NCBI RefSeq assembly: GCF_028010285.1
Contig: NZ_CP116304.1
Coordinates: 5,716,856 to 5,780,855 of the forward strand
Length of the DNA: 64,000 bases
Direction of reading: 5' to 3'
From: Pseudomonas sp. Q1-7
Lineage (GTDB): Bacteria > Pseudomonadota > Gammaproteobacteria > Pseudomonadales > Pseudomonadaceae
Shown here: positions 1 through 7,423 of the stretch, piece by piece
How the letters are laid out: each line of letters opens with the position of its first letter
How positions within the stretch are numbered: position 1 is the first letter of the stretch
Position numbers and translations under genes: made by a program
The notes under the pieces: generated by a model
The model's input: only the letters and a program-made list of their open reading frames with translations
Told to the model about the DNA's origin: nothing
The model's database searches: none

Positions 1-344
1 ATATTGACGAAATGCCGCACGGCCTGACGGTCGCCCTGCGAACTGTTCAGTCGATTGGCGTAGCTCCGGTCGAGCATGCAGCGAATCCGCAGGCCCAGCA
101 GCAGTTCACGGGTGAGTCGCTGCAGGTCGTCCACCGACAGGCTGGCGATGGCGTCCTCGGTGCTACCGACGAACGCATCGAAGACGAACCGGGCCAGGTT
201 CTCGAATCCGATGATGCGTTCGCGCCTGTCCATGATCGGCTGCAGCCGGACCTCGGACATCCGCGCCCCAGTCATCGGACGACTCTGGCCAGCGGCGCGG
301 CCTCGGTGAACGGGCAGCGCCTGGCGAAGTGAATGAAGCGGCAT
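1..344 (-). CDS. N-terminal part of an unidentified protein running off the window edge
   Basis: An open minus-strand frame continues past the left edge, so only the N-terminal part is visible. In-frame ATG codons at 344, 275 and 260 are all possible starts and none has a strong ribosome site. The stretch after the ATG at 260 reads MSEVRLQPIMDRRERIIGFE, which faintly resembles the opening of EAL or HDOD signalling domains (QPI-D pattern). The following residues do not continue like a standard EAL domain. I do not assign a function. Codon use looks coding in this frame, whereas the plus-strand frame here looks like a shadow. Confidence 0.4.
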   Translation of the reverse strand, partial: MPLHSLRQALPVHRGRAAGQSRPMTGARMSEVRLQPIMDRRERIIGFENLARFVFDAFVGSTEDAIASLSVDDLQRLTRELLLGLRIRCMLDRSYANRLNSSQGDRQAVRHFVN

Positions 345-453
345 GGACGGACTCCCGCGACTCGAAGGAGCCCACAGGCTAGGTGTCCGCCCGCCATTGA
401 TGGAAATCAGAAATTGTCATTGCGCCCGCCCACCGAGCCGGCGGACGCCGGCA

Positions 454-894
454 TCAGGCCACTTCGCCACGGATGTACTGCTCCAGGTGCAGGATCAGCG
501 CGTCCTGTTCGGACATGGCTTCCTTCACCAGGTCGCCGATGGATAGCAGGCCGACCAGATAGCCGTTTTCCACCACCGGCAGGTGGCGCAAGTGGTGCTC
601 GGTCATCAGCGACATGCACTCGCGGATGCTTTGCTGCGGCGCCACCGTCAGCACCGGTTCAGTCATGAACTCGCGCACGGGTGTGGCCACTGACGAACGC
701 CCCTGCAGCACGCCCCGGCGCGCGTAGTCACGCTCGCTGACGATGCCCAGCAGGCTGCGACCGCGCGTCACCGGCAGTGCGCCGATGTTCTGCCGGGCCA
801 TCAACCGCAGCGCGTCCAGCATGGGCGCATCGACATCGATGGTATGAACGTTCTGCCGTGACTTGGCATCGAGCAGCTGGGCGACGGTTTTCAT
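454..894 (-). CDS. CBS-domain protein, two CBS repeats
   Basis: The product is 146 residues and almost entirely a pair of CBS domains: the first around residues 10-65 (motif IGALPV, then GIVSERDY) and the second around 75-135 (motif HLRHLPV, then GLLSIGDLV). Stand-alone CBS pairs bind adenine nucleotides and act as energy or redox sensors, usually on a partner protein. No enzymatic domain is attached, so the partner is unknown. The start at 894 is preceded by AGGGGAAG at good distance. A longer open frame to 996 lacks a ribosome site and has no family similarity in the extra part. The gene stands alone, with the pyruvate carboxylase operon ending about 350 bp away. Confidence 0.85.
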   Translation of the reverse strand: MKTVAQLLDAKSRQNVHTIDVDAPMLDALRLMARQNIGALPVTRGRSLLGIVSERDYARRGVLQGRSSVATPVREFMTEPVLTVAPQQSIRECMSLMTEHHLRHLPVVENGYLVGLLSIGDLVKEAMSEQDALILHLEQYIRGEVA

Positions 895-1200
895 GGCGGA
901 TCTTCCCCTGGCGGCGTTGAGTGGAAGGCCAGAATGCGCGCGGCCATGCACCCAGCGCCAAGTAGGGTTTTGAATGGCCACTATTGAGAAAATCATTGGT
1001 TGTCAGGCCGCGCCGGGCCCGTGCCACGTTCTGATCGCTTCGCGTTTGGGGCGTTCATCTGCACCGCCAGCGGTGGCTACGTGCATCCTGATGATTCGAC
1101 AGCATGGGTTTCGTGCCTCACGGAGCGCCGCCCGCCCCATCCTACGGGGTCCTCAGCATCCTGAAGTTACAACGGGCCTGACATTCAGCTCCATGCGCGC
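895..1200. repeat. Gene-free spacer containing a dispersed-repeat-like hairpin (about 1103-1150)
   Basis: No credible gene lies here. At about 1103-1150 the sequence starts ATGGGTTTCG and ends CCCATCCTACGG. This is close to the reverse complement of a segment at 33369-33401, suggesting a family of short intergenic repeats. I cannot tell from one window whether they are mobile. Confidence 0.35.
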
Positions 1201-1226
1201 AAAAAAAGGGAGCCTTTCGGCTCCCC
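1201..1226 (-). terminator. Rho-independent terminator of pycB
   Basis: On the minus strand GGGAGCC pairs with GGCTCCC around a short GAAA loop and is followed by seven T residues. It sits just past the pycB stop codon and should end the pycA-pycB transcript. Confidence 0.85.
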
Positions 1227-1248
1227 ACGGGGACTTCCGTTGCAGCGA

Positions 1249-3054
1249 TCAGGCGATCTCGATCAGCACCTCGCCCGGGTTCACGCGATCGCCCTTGGCG
1301 ACATGGACGGCCTTGACGGTACCGGCGATGGGCGCCTGCACCTCGGTTTCCATCTTCATCGCTTCGGTGATCAACACGGCCTGTCCGGCTTTCACCTGGT
1401 CGCCTTCCTTCACCAGCACGTCGACGATGTTGCCCGGCATGGTGGTGCTGACATCGCCCGGCGCGCTGGCGCTCTTGCGCTTGTTGCCGGCACCGCCGAT
1501 GAACGCGTTGAGCGGCTCGAACACCACCTCTTCCGGCATGCCGTCGATGGACAGGTAGAAGTGACGCTTGCCGTCGGTCTTGACGCCCACACCGGTGATG
1601 TCGACGCGGTAGCTCTCGCCGTGCACGTCCACCACGAACTCCGTGGGCACGCCTTCGCCGCCGACCGGGGCTGCGCCCTGGCCGCTGGGGATTGGCAGCA
1701 GCTCTTCGGGCTTGAGGGTGCCGGCGGCGCGCTCCTCGAGGAACTTGCGGCCGATGTCCGGGAACATGGCGAAGGTCAGCACGTCCTCCTCGCAGGTGGC
1801 CAGGCTGCCGATGTCGGCGCGCAGCTTGTCCAGCTCAGGCTTGATCAGGTCGGCCGGACGCACGTCGATGACTTCTTCGTTGCCGATGGCCTGGCGGCGC
1901 AACTGCTCGTTGATCTCGCCCGGCGCCTTGCCGTAGCGGCCCTGCAGGTAGAGCTTCACTTCGTTGGTGATGGTCTTGTAGCGCTCGCCGGCCAGCACGT
2001 TGAAGAACGCCTGGGTGCCGACGATCTGCGAAGTCGGGGTCACCAGGGGCGGGAAGCCGAGGTCGGCGCGCACGCGCGGGATTTCTTCCAGCACTTCCGC
2101 CATGCGGTTGAGAGCGCCCTGCTCCTTCAACTGGTTGGCCAGGTTGGAGATCATGCCGCCCGGTACCTGGTTGACCTGTACGCGGGTATCGACGCCGGTG
2201 AACTCGCTCTCGAACTGATGGTACTTCTTGCGCACGGCATGGAAGTACATGCCGATTTCCTGGATCAGCTCCAGGTCCAGGCCTGTGTCGTAGGGGGTGT
2301 TGCGCAGGGCCGCGACCATGGATTCAGTGCCCGGGTGGCTGGTGCCCCAGGCCATGCTGGAGATGGCGGTGTCGATGCGGTCGGCGCCGTTCTCCACGGC
2401 CTTCAGCTGGCACATGCTGGCCACGCCGGCGGTGTCGTGGGAATGCACCACCACATCCAGCGGCAGGGCGTCCTTCAGCGCTTTCACCAGGTCGCCGGTG
2501 GCGTAGGGCGTCAGCAGGCCGGCCATGTCCTTGATGGCGATGGAGTCCACGCCCATGGCGGCCATGGTCTTGGCCTGGCTGACGAAGGCGTCGATGGTGT
2601 GCACCGGGCTGGTGGTGTAGCAGATGGTGCCCTGGGCGTGCTTGCCGGCGGCCTTCACCGCTTCGATGGAGACGCGCAGGTTACGCACGTCGTTCATCGC
2701 GTCGAAGATACGGAACACGTCGATGCCGTTGACTGCCGCCTTGGCGACGAAGGCGCGCACCACGTCGTCGCTGTAGTGGCGGTATCCCAGCAGGTTCTGG
2801 CCGCGCAGGAGCATCTGCAGGCGGGTGTTGGGCAGCGCGGCTTTCAGTTTGCGCAGTCGCTCCCACGGGTCTTCCTTGAGAAAGCGGACGCAGGCGTCGA
2901 AGGTGGCGCCGCCCCAGACTTCCAGCGACCAGTAGCCGACTTTGTCGAGCTTGTCGCAGATCGGCAGCATGTCTTCCAGGCGCATGCGGGTGGCCAGCAG
3001 GGACTGGTGCGCATCGCGCAGGATGGTATCGGTGATCGAGATTTTCTTGCTCAT
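1249..3054 (-). CDS. pycB: Pyruvate carboxylase subunit B (carboxyltransferase plus biotin carrier)
   Basis: A 601-residue protein that transfers a carboxyl group from biotin to pyruvate, giving oxaloacetate to refill the TCA cycle. The N-terminal two thirds is an HMGL-like carboxyltransferase barrel, beginning with ITDTILRDAHQS near residue 7. The C-terminal 80 residues form a biotinyl domain whose EAMKME motif places the biotinylated lysine at about residue 567. The Na+-pump oxaloacetate decarboxylase alpha subunit has the same architecture. No beta or gamma subunit genes are nearby and a biotin carboxylase gene lies directly upstream, so two-subunit pyruvate carboxylase is the better call. 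It starts 16 bp after pycA ends and is probably co-transcribed. Confidence 0.93.
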   Translation of the reverse strand: MSKKISITDTILRDAHQSLLATRMRLEDMLPICDKLDKVGYWSLEVWGGATFDACVRFLKEDPWERLRKLKAALPNTRLQMLLRGQNLLGYRHYSDDVVRAFVAKAAVNGIDVFRIFDAMNDVRNLRVSIEAVKAAGKHAQGTICYTTSPVHTIDAFVSQAKTMAAMGVDSIAIKDMAGLLTPYATGDLVKALKDALPLDVVVHSHDTAGVASMCQLKAVENGADRIDTAISSMAWGTSHPGTESMVAALRNTPYDTGLDLELIQEIGMYFHAVRKKYHQFESEFTGVDTRVQVNQVPGGMISNLANQLKEQGALNRMAEVLEEIPRVRADLGFPPLVTPTSQIVGTQAFFNVLAGERYKTITNEVKLYLQGRYGKAPGEINEQLRRQAIGNEEVIDVRPADLIKPELDKLRADIGSLATCEEDVLTFAMFPDIGRKFLEERAAGTLKPEELLPIPSGQGAAPVGGEGVPTEFVVDVHGESYRVDITGVGVKTDGKRHFYLSIDGMPEEVVFEPLNAFIGGAGNKRKSASAPGDVSTTMPGNIVDVLVKEGDQVKAGQAVLITEAMKMETEVQAPIAGTVKAVHVAKGDRVNPGEVLIEIA

Positions 3055-3070
3055 GTTCTGAATCCTTCCC

Positions 3071-4486
3071 CTACAGGCCGGCGTGGGCGGCGATGGCGGT
3101 GGCGATGGCGATGGCCAGGTGCGACGGGTTGCGCTTGATGGAGTACTGGGTCAGCTCCGGATGGCTCTCGACAAAACTGGTGTTGAACTCGGCACTGCGG
3201 AACTCGGGATTGCGCAGGATTTCCTGATAGTAGGGCGCGGTGGTCCGCACACCTTGCACGCGCATGTCGTCGAGGGCGCGCAGGCCACGGTCCAGGGCTT
3301 CTTCCCAGGTCAGTGCCCAGACGATCAGCTTCAGGCACATGGAGTCGTAGTACGGCGGAATGGTGTAGCCGGTGTAGATCGCGGTGTCGGTGCGCACACC
3401 GGGGCCGCCGGGGGCGTAGTAGCGGGTGATCTTGCCGAAGGACGGCAGGAAGTTGTTCTTCGGGTCTTCGGCGTTGATGCGGAACTGCAGGGCGAAGCCG
3501 CGGTGGATGATGTCGTCCTGCTTGACCGACAGCTCCAGGCCCGAGGCGATGCGGATCTGCTCGCGAACCACGTCGATGCCGGTGATTTCCTCGGTGATGG
3601 TGTGCTCCACCTGCACCCGGGTGTTCATCTCCATGAAGTACACCTCGCCCTCGGCGAGCAGGAACTCCACGGTGCCGGCGTTCTCGTAGCCCACGGCCTT
3701 GGCCGCGCGCACGGCGAGGTCACCGATATAGGCACGCTGCTCGGGGGTGAGCTGCGGGCTGGGGGCGATCTCGATGAGCTTCTGGTTGCGGCGCTGGATG
3801 GAGCAGTCGCGCTCGAACAGGTGCACGGTGTTGCCGAAGGAGTCGGCGAGGATCTGCGCCTCGATGTGCTTGGGGTTGACGATGCACTTCTCGAGGAAGA
3901 CTTCCGCCGAACCGAAGGCCTTGGTCGCCTCGGAAATCACCCGCGGGTACGCCTGTTCCAGTTCTTCGCGGCTGTTGCAGCGACGGATGCCACGACCGCC
4001 GCCGCCGGAGGTGGCCTTGAGCATCACCGGGTAACCGATGCGGTCGCCTTCGCGCAGGGCCTCGGCGAGGTCGGCGACGTTGCCTTCGGTACCGGGGGTG
4101 ACCGGCACGCCGGCCTTGATCATGCTGCGGCGGGCTTCGGTCTTGTCGCCCATGCGGCGGATCACGTCGGCGGAGGGGCCGATGAATTTGATTCCGCGTT
4201 CGGCGCAGATGTCCGCCAGCTCGGCGTTTTCGGAAAGGAAACCGTAGCCCGGGTGCAGGGCGTCGCAGCCGGTCTCGACCGCCAGGTTCACCAGTTTGCG
4301 CGGGTTCAGGTAGCCGGCCAGGGGGTCGGCACCGATGCTGTGGGCTTCGTCCGCACGCTTGACGTGCAGGGCGTGCCGGTCGGCATCGGAGTAGATGGCC
4401 ACCGAGCGGATGCCCATCTCGGCGCAAGCGCGCACGATGCGGACAGCGATCTCGCCACGGTTGGCGATCAGGATTTTCTTGATCAC
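3071..4486 (-). CDS. pycA: Pyruvate carboxylase subunit A (biotin carboxylase)
   Basis: Biotin carboxylase of 471 residues that carboxylates the biotin on PycB using ATP and bicarbonate. The start is the GTG at 4486, giving (M)IKKILIANRGEIAVRI, the invariant N-terminus of this family. GAGGG lies a few bases upstream. The frame is open to 4645, but the extra codons cover the divergent promoter and are not family-like. Visible motifs include the glycine-rich ATP-grasp loop SGGGGRGIR near residue 160 and MNTRVQVEHTITEEITG near the catalytic centre. The family usually has about 450-470 residues, so it is complete. AccC of acetyl-CoA carboxylase is a close relative, but operon context with pycB decides the assignment. 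Confidence 0.94.
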   Translation of the reverse strand: MIKKILIANRGEIAVRIVRACAEMGIRSVAIYSDADRHALHVKRADEAHSIGADPLAGYLNPRKLVNLAVETGCDALHPGYGFLSENAELADICAERGIKFIGPSADVIRRMGDKTEARRSMIKAGVPVTPGTEGNVADLAEALREGDRIGYPVMLKATSGGGGRGIRRCNSREELEQAYPRVISEATKAFGSAEVFLEKCIVNPKHIEAQILADSFGNTVHLFERDCSIQRRNQKLIEIAPSPQLTPEQRAYIGDLAVRAAKAVGYENAGTVEFLLAEGEVYFMEMNTRVQVEHTITEEITGIDVVREQIRIASGLELSVKQDDIIHRGFALQFRINAEDPKNNFLPSFGKITRYYAPGGPGVRTDTAIYTGYTIPPYYDSMCLKLIVWALTWEEALDRGLRALDDMRVQGVRTTAPYYQEILRNPEFRSAEFNTSFVESHPELTQYSIKRNPSHLAIAIATAIAAHAGL

Positions 4487-4593
4487 GAGTTTTCCCTCGA
4501 CCAAGTGAACAGGCGAACGGCTGGGCCGGTCGTTGAGTGACCGCAGATCGTGTAGCGGTCGCGCCATTACCCTACGCCGCGAATGGGAATAAC

Positions 4594-4613
4594 CCCAATC
4601 AATAATTATTGGG
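4594..4613. promoter_or_regulatory. Inverted repeat in the pycA/pycR divergent promoter, candidate PycR site
   Basis: CCCAAT at 4594-4599 and ATTGGG at 4608-4613 form an inverted repeat with an AT-rich 8-bp centre. It lies 108 bp from the pycA start and about 60 bp from the pycR start, the usual place for a LysR-type operator. Confidence 0.5.
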
Positions 4614-4672
4614 ATATCCATTAGGATCAGCTTATAGTCAGCCATCCCCCCAGTTCCGCGAGGCCGAAACCA

Positions 4673-5635
4673 ATGCGCAAGACCTTGCTGCGCATGACCC
4701 TGCGCCAGCTCCAGGTGTTCCGGGCCGTGTTCGAAAGCCGTTCCTACAGCCGCGCAGCCGAGGAGATGGCGCTGACCCAGCCGGCCGTCAGCCTGCAGAT
4801 CCGCCAGCTCGAGGAACTGGTGGGCCAGCCCCTGTTCGAGTACGTCGGCAAGAAGCTCTACGTGACCGATGCCGCCGAGGCGCTGATGCGTGCCAGCAGC
4901 GACATCTTCCAGCGCCTGGCCAGTCTCGACATGCAGCTCTCGGACCTCCAGGGCTCACTGCAGGGCCAGCTCAACCTGGCGGTGGAGTCCAGCGCCAAGT
5001 ACTTCGTCCCGCACCTGTTCGCGGCCTTCCGCGAGCAGCACCCGGATGTGAGCCTGCACCTGGTGGTGACCAACCGCGCCCAGGTGATCAAGCGCCTCTC
5101 GGACAACCGCGACGACCTGGTGATCATGTCCCTGGTCCCGCAGGACATGGCCCTGGAATTCCTGCCGTTCCTGAACAACCCGATCGTCGCCGTAGCGCCG
5201 CCCAGTCACCCGCTGTGCAACGCCGCGAAACTGGCTTTGAAGGACCTGGAACCCTACACCCTGCTGGTGCGCGAAGCCGGCTCGGGCACCCGCAAGGCCT
5301 GCGAGGAATACTTCCAGCAGAAGCGCGCGCACTTTGCCCAGACCATGGAGGTGGCGTCGCCGGATGCGCAGAAGGAATGCGTGGTGGCGGACCTCGGCAT
5401 CGCCCTGATCCCCCGCCATGCGGTGAGCCTGGAACTGGCGACGGGGTTGTTGCGCGAACTGCCGGTGGAGGAGTTGCCGCTGTACCGCAGTTGGTGCGCG
5501 GTGCACGCCAAGGGCAAGCGGCTGTCGCCGGTCGCCCAGGCGTTTCTAGGCTTTATCCGCGAAGAACGCGCACAGATCAGTGCACTTTCCCACCGTTTCT
5601 CCGGCGCGCTGCCTTTGACGACAACAGGTAGTTAG
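4673..5635 (+). CDS. pycR: LysR-type regulator of pyruvate carboxylase
   Basis: A 320-residue LysR-family regulator transcribed away from pycA. The N-terminal winged helix-turn-helix covers roughly residues 8-66 (LRQLQVFRAVFESRSYSRAA, then TQPAVSLQIRQLE). The rest is the two-lobed effector-binding domain. The start at 4673 has GAGG about nine bases upstream; the ATG at 4694 (MTLRQLQVF) is a possible alternative. Divergent placement next to pycA-pycB and synteny with the P. aeruginosa regulator PycR support the name. The effector is not evident from sequence. Its 3' end overlaps a small convergent gene at 5577-5798. Confidence 0.85.
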   Translation: MRKTLLRMTLRQLQVFRAVFESRSYSRAAEEMALTQPAVSLQIRQLEELVGQPLFEYVGKKLYVTDAAEALMRASSDIFQRLASLDMQLSDLQGSLQGQLNLAVESSAKYFVPHLFAAFREQHPDVSLHLVVTNRAQVIKRLSDNRDDLVIMSLVPQDMALEFLPFLNNPIVAVAPPSHPLCNAAKLALKDLEPYTLLVREAGSGTRKACEEYFQQKRAHFAQTMEVASPDAQKECVVADLGIALIPRHAVSLELATGLLRELPVEELPLYRSWCAVHAKGKRLSPVAQAFLGFIREERAQISALSHRFSGALPLTTTGS

Positions 5636-5798
5636 CGGCGATCAATTCCGGATAGGGATAGTCCGAACACTCCATCTGCAGGCGGCGTTGCTCGGCGTGG
5701 TCTTCGATGGCGCGGCGGAACTGCATGCGCCGCTGATCCTCCAGTTTGCGCCGGGTCTTGCTGTCCAGATGGGCGGTATCATCGTGAAAGCGCTGCAT
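5577..5798 (-). CDS. Small charged protein of unknown function
   Basis: A 73-residue product rich in Arg, Gln and Glu, with a likely helical middle (KTRRKLEDQRRMQFRRAIED) and a tyrosine-proline stretch (SDYPYPELIAANYL). AGGGAGAG stands at good distance before the ATG at 5798, which supports translation. Its last 59 bases overlap the 3' end of pycR on the other strand. I do not recognise a domain. Basic composition and small size suggest a nucleic-acid or regulatory role, but that is only inference. Confidence 0.6.
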   Translation of the reverse strand: MQRFHDDTAHLDSKTRRKLEDQRRMQFRRAIEDHAEQRRLQMECSDYPYPELIAANYLLSSKAARRRNGGKVH

Positions 5799-5978
5799 GG
5801 CATCTCTCCCTGGGTCGGGTCCGGTAGGCGCAGCATCGCCCCCGCCTGTGACGCTTTCGCGAAGGCCCGGTGAATCTGTGGTGAAGCGCGGGTTTCAGGT
5901 AATCGGGGCGATAGCTGGACAGACCGGCGGCCTGGGACTTTGCTCAGCAATGTCCCGGTCACGCCGCTGGAGGACGTC

Positions 5979-6359
5979 ATGAGCAATGCCGTCGAGTTTT
6001 TCCAACGCTTTCCGATCCAACGGGTGCGCGCCAGCATCCTCGACGACGTACTGGCCAGCGAACGCCAGCGTCTGGTGCTGCTCTACCTCTGGCAGGACGA
6101 CTGCCCCCTGTGCGATGTGGCCAAGCACGACCTGCTGCGCACCCAGGACCGCTGCCAGTGGCCGCAGGTGCGCTGGCTGCACGACGAGGTGGAAGAAGAC
6201 CCGGCGCTGGCGCTGCGCTTCGGCCTCCACGGGGTTCCCACCTTCATCGCCCTCTACCGCGGCAGGCCGCTGGGGCGAATCACCAGTTGGCCGGGCAGCG
6301 GGCCCTTCATTGAGGCGATCGAACGGCTACTGGTCAGGCAGGGACTGGCGCAGAGCTGA
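5979..6359 (+). CDS. Thioredoxin-like protein with CPLC motif
   Basis: A 126-residue protein with a thioredoxin fold. WQDDCPLCDVAK around residues 40-50 supplies a CxxC pair in the active-site position and GVPTF supplies the cis-proline. The usual WCGPC core is altered to DCPLC, so redox potential and partners may differ. No signal peptide is visible, so it is probably cytoplasmic. The start at 5979 has GGAGG six bases upstream; an in-frame ATG at 5940 lacks this. It faces the RpiR regulator across a 19-bp gap. Confidence 0.8.
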   Translation: MSNAVEFFQRFPIQRVRASILDDVLASERQRLVLLYLWQDDCPLCDVAKHDLLRTQDRCQWPQVRWLHDEVEEDPALALRFGLHGVPTFIALYRGRPLGRITSWPGSGPFIEAIERLLVRQGLAQS

Positions 6360-6362
6360 GAA

Positions 6363-6377
6363 GCCCCGCGCCGGGGC
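6363..6377. terminator. Short GC hairpin between convergent genes
   Basis: GCCCCG and CGGGGC form a small stem in the 19-bp gap between the convergent thioredoxin-like and RpiR genes. There is no clear T-run on either strand, so it is only a possible bidirectional terminator. Confidence 0.35.
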
Positions 6378-6378
6378 C

Positions 6379-7293
6379 TCAGTCCTCGGCGCTTTTCACC
6401 GACTTGGGCGACAGACGCAGGCTGCGCAAGCTGCGCTTCACGCTCTTGAGGTGGTTCACCAGGCTCGGACCGCGCGCCATGGCCACGCCCATGGCCAGTA
6501 CGTCGATCACCACCAGGTGGGCGATGCGCGAGGTCAGCGGGGTATAGATCTCGGTGTCTTCCTGCACGTCGATGGCGAGGTTCACCGTGGCGAGATCGGC
6601 CAGCGGGGTCTGGCTCGGACACAGGGTGATCAGGGTGGCACCGGCCTCGCGCACCAGGTTGGCGGTGATCAGCAGGTCCTTGGAACGGCCCGACTGGGAA
6701 ATGCAGATGGCCACGTCCGAGGGCTTCAGGGTCACCGCCGACATCGCCTGCATGTGCGGGTCGGAATAGGCCGCAGCGGTGAGCAGCAGGCGGAAGAACT
6801 TGTGCTGGGCGTCGGCCGCCACCGCGCCGGAGGCGCCGAAGCCGTAGAACTCCACGCGCTGGGCCTGGGCGCAGGCGCCGATGGCTTGCTGCAGGGCGTG
6901 CGGATCGAGCTTCTCGCGGACTTCCATCAGGGTGTGCAGGGTGGTGTCGAAGATCTTCAGGCTGAAGTCCGCCACCGAGTCGTCCTCGTGGATCGCGAAC
7001 TGGCCGAAGCTGGCGCCGGCGGCCAGGCTCTGCGCCAGTTTCAGCTTGAGGTCCTGGAAGCCGCCGCAGCCGATGGCGCGGCAGAAGCGCACGATGGTCG
7101 GCTCGCTGACCCCGACGCCCTGGGCCAGGTCGGCCATGGAGCTGTGCATGACCGCAGCGGGATCGAGCAGAACGTGGTCGGCGACTTTCAGTTCCGACTT
7201 GCGTAGCAGATGACGCGACTGGGCGATATGTTGCAGCAGGTTCACAGGGCGGGCTCTGTCTGGAATGGAGGTTTCGCCGGTTTCTTCCGTCAT
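6379..7293 (-). CDS. RpiR/HexR-family regulator next to zwf
   Basis: A 304-residue regulator with an N-terminal RpiR helix-turn-helix (about residues 20-95; motif GVGVSEPTIVRFCRAIGCGGFQ, split here for length) and a C-terminal SIS sugar-phosphate-binding domain (about residues 130-270; motif ISQSGRSKDLL). HexR-type proteins of this build bind 2-keto-3-deoxy-6-phosphogluconate and repress glucose catabolism genes. This one is divergent from a glucose-6-phosphate dehydrogenase gene, and a perfect palindrome lies between them. The start at 7293 is the first plausible ATG; a longer open frame to 7482 would cover the operator. It is probably a HexR paralogue rather than HexR of the edd-glk cluster. 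Confidence 0.87.
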   Translation of the reverse strand: MTEETGETSIPDRARPVNLLQHIAQSRHLLRKSELKVADHVLLDPAAVMHSSMADLAQGVGVSEPTIVRFCRAIGCGGFQDLKLKLAQSLAAGASFGQFAIHEDDSVADFSLKIFDTTLHTLMEVREKLDPHALQQAIGACAQAQRVEFYGFGASGAVAADAQHKFFRLLLTAAAYSDPHMQAMSAVTLKPSDVAICISQSGRSKDLLITANLVREAGATLITLCPSQTPLADLATVNLAIDVQEDTEIYTPLTSRIAHLVVIDVLAMGVAMARGPSLVNHLKSVKRSLRSLRLSPKSVKSAED

Positions 7294-7344
7294 GCAACGG
7301 GCCTCGACTCGGTTATGATCGGCGGAAGCAGGCTGTAGTGATCT

Positions 7345-7359
7345 TGTAGTTATACTACA
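7345..7359. promoter_or_regulatory. 15-bp palindromic operator, RpiR/HexR type
   Basis: TGTAGTTATACTACA is a perfect inverted repeat (TGTAGT-TAT-ACTACA). It lies between the divergent RpiR gene and zwf, about 50 bp and 65 bp from the two starts. It fits the TGTARTNNNAYTACA pattern I recall for HexR sites, so repression of both genes by the neighbouring regulator is likely. Confidence 0.7.
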
Positions 7360-7423
7360 TGCGCTGCTTTTCCGCCCAGTTGAACCACTCATTCTCCGCG
7401 TGCAAGGAAGGGAGAGCGCATCC

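Noticed and set aside
1240..4540. Long plus-strand open frames opposite pycB and pycA (632 and 485 codons)
   Set aside because: They are antisense shadows in GC-rich codons; the minus-strand products have complete family motifs.
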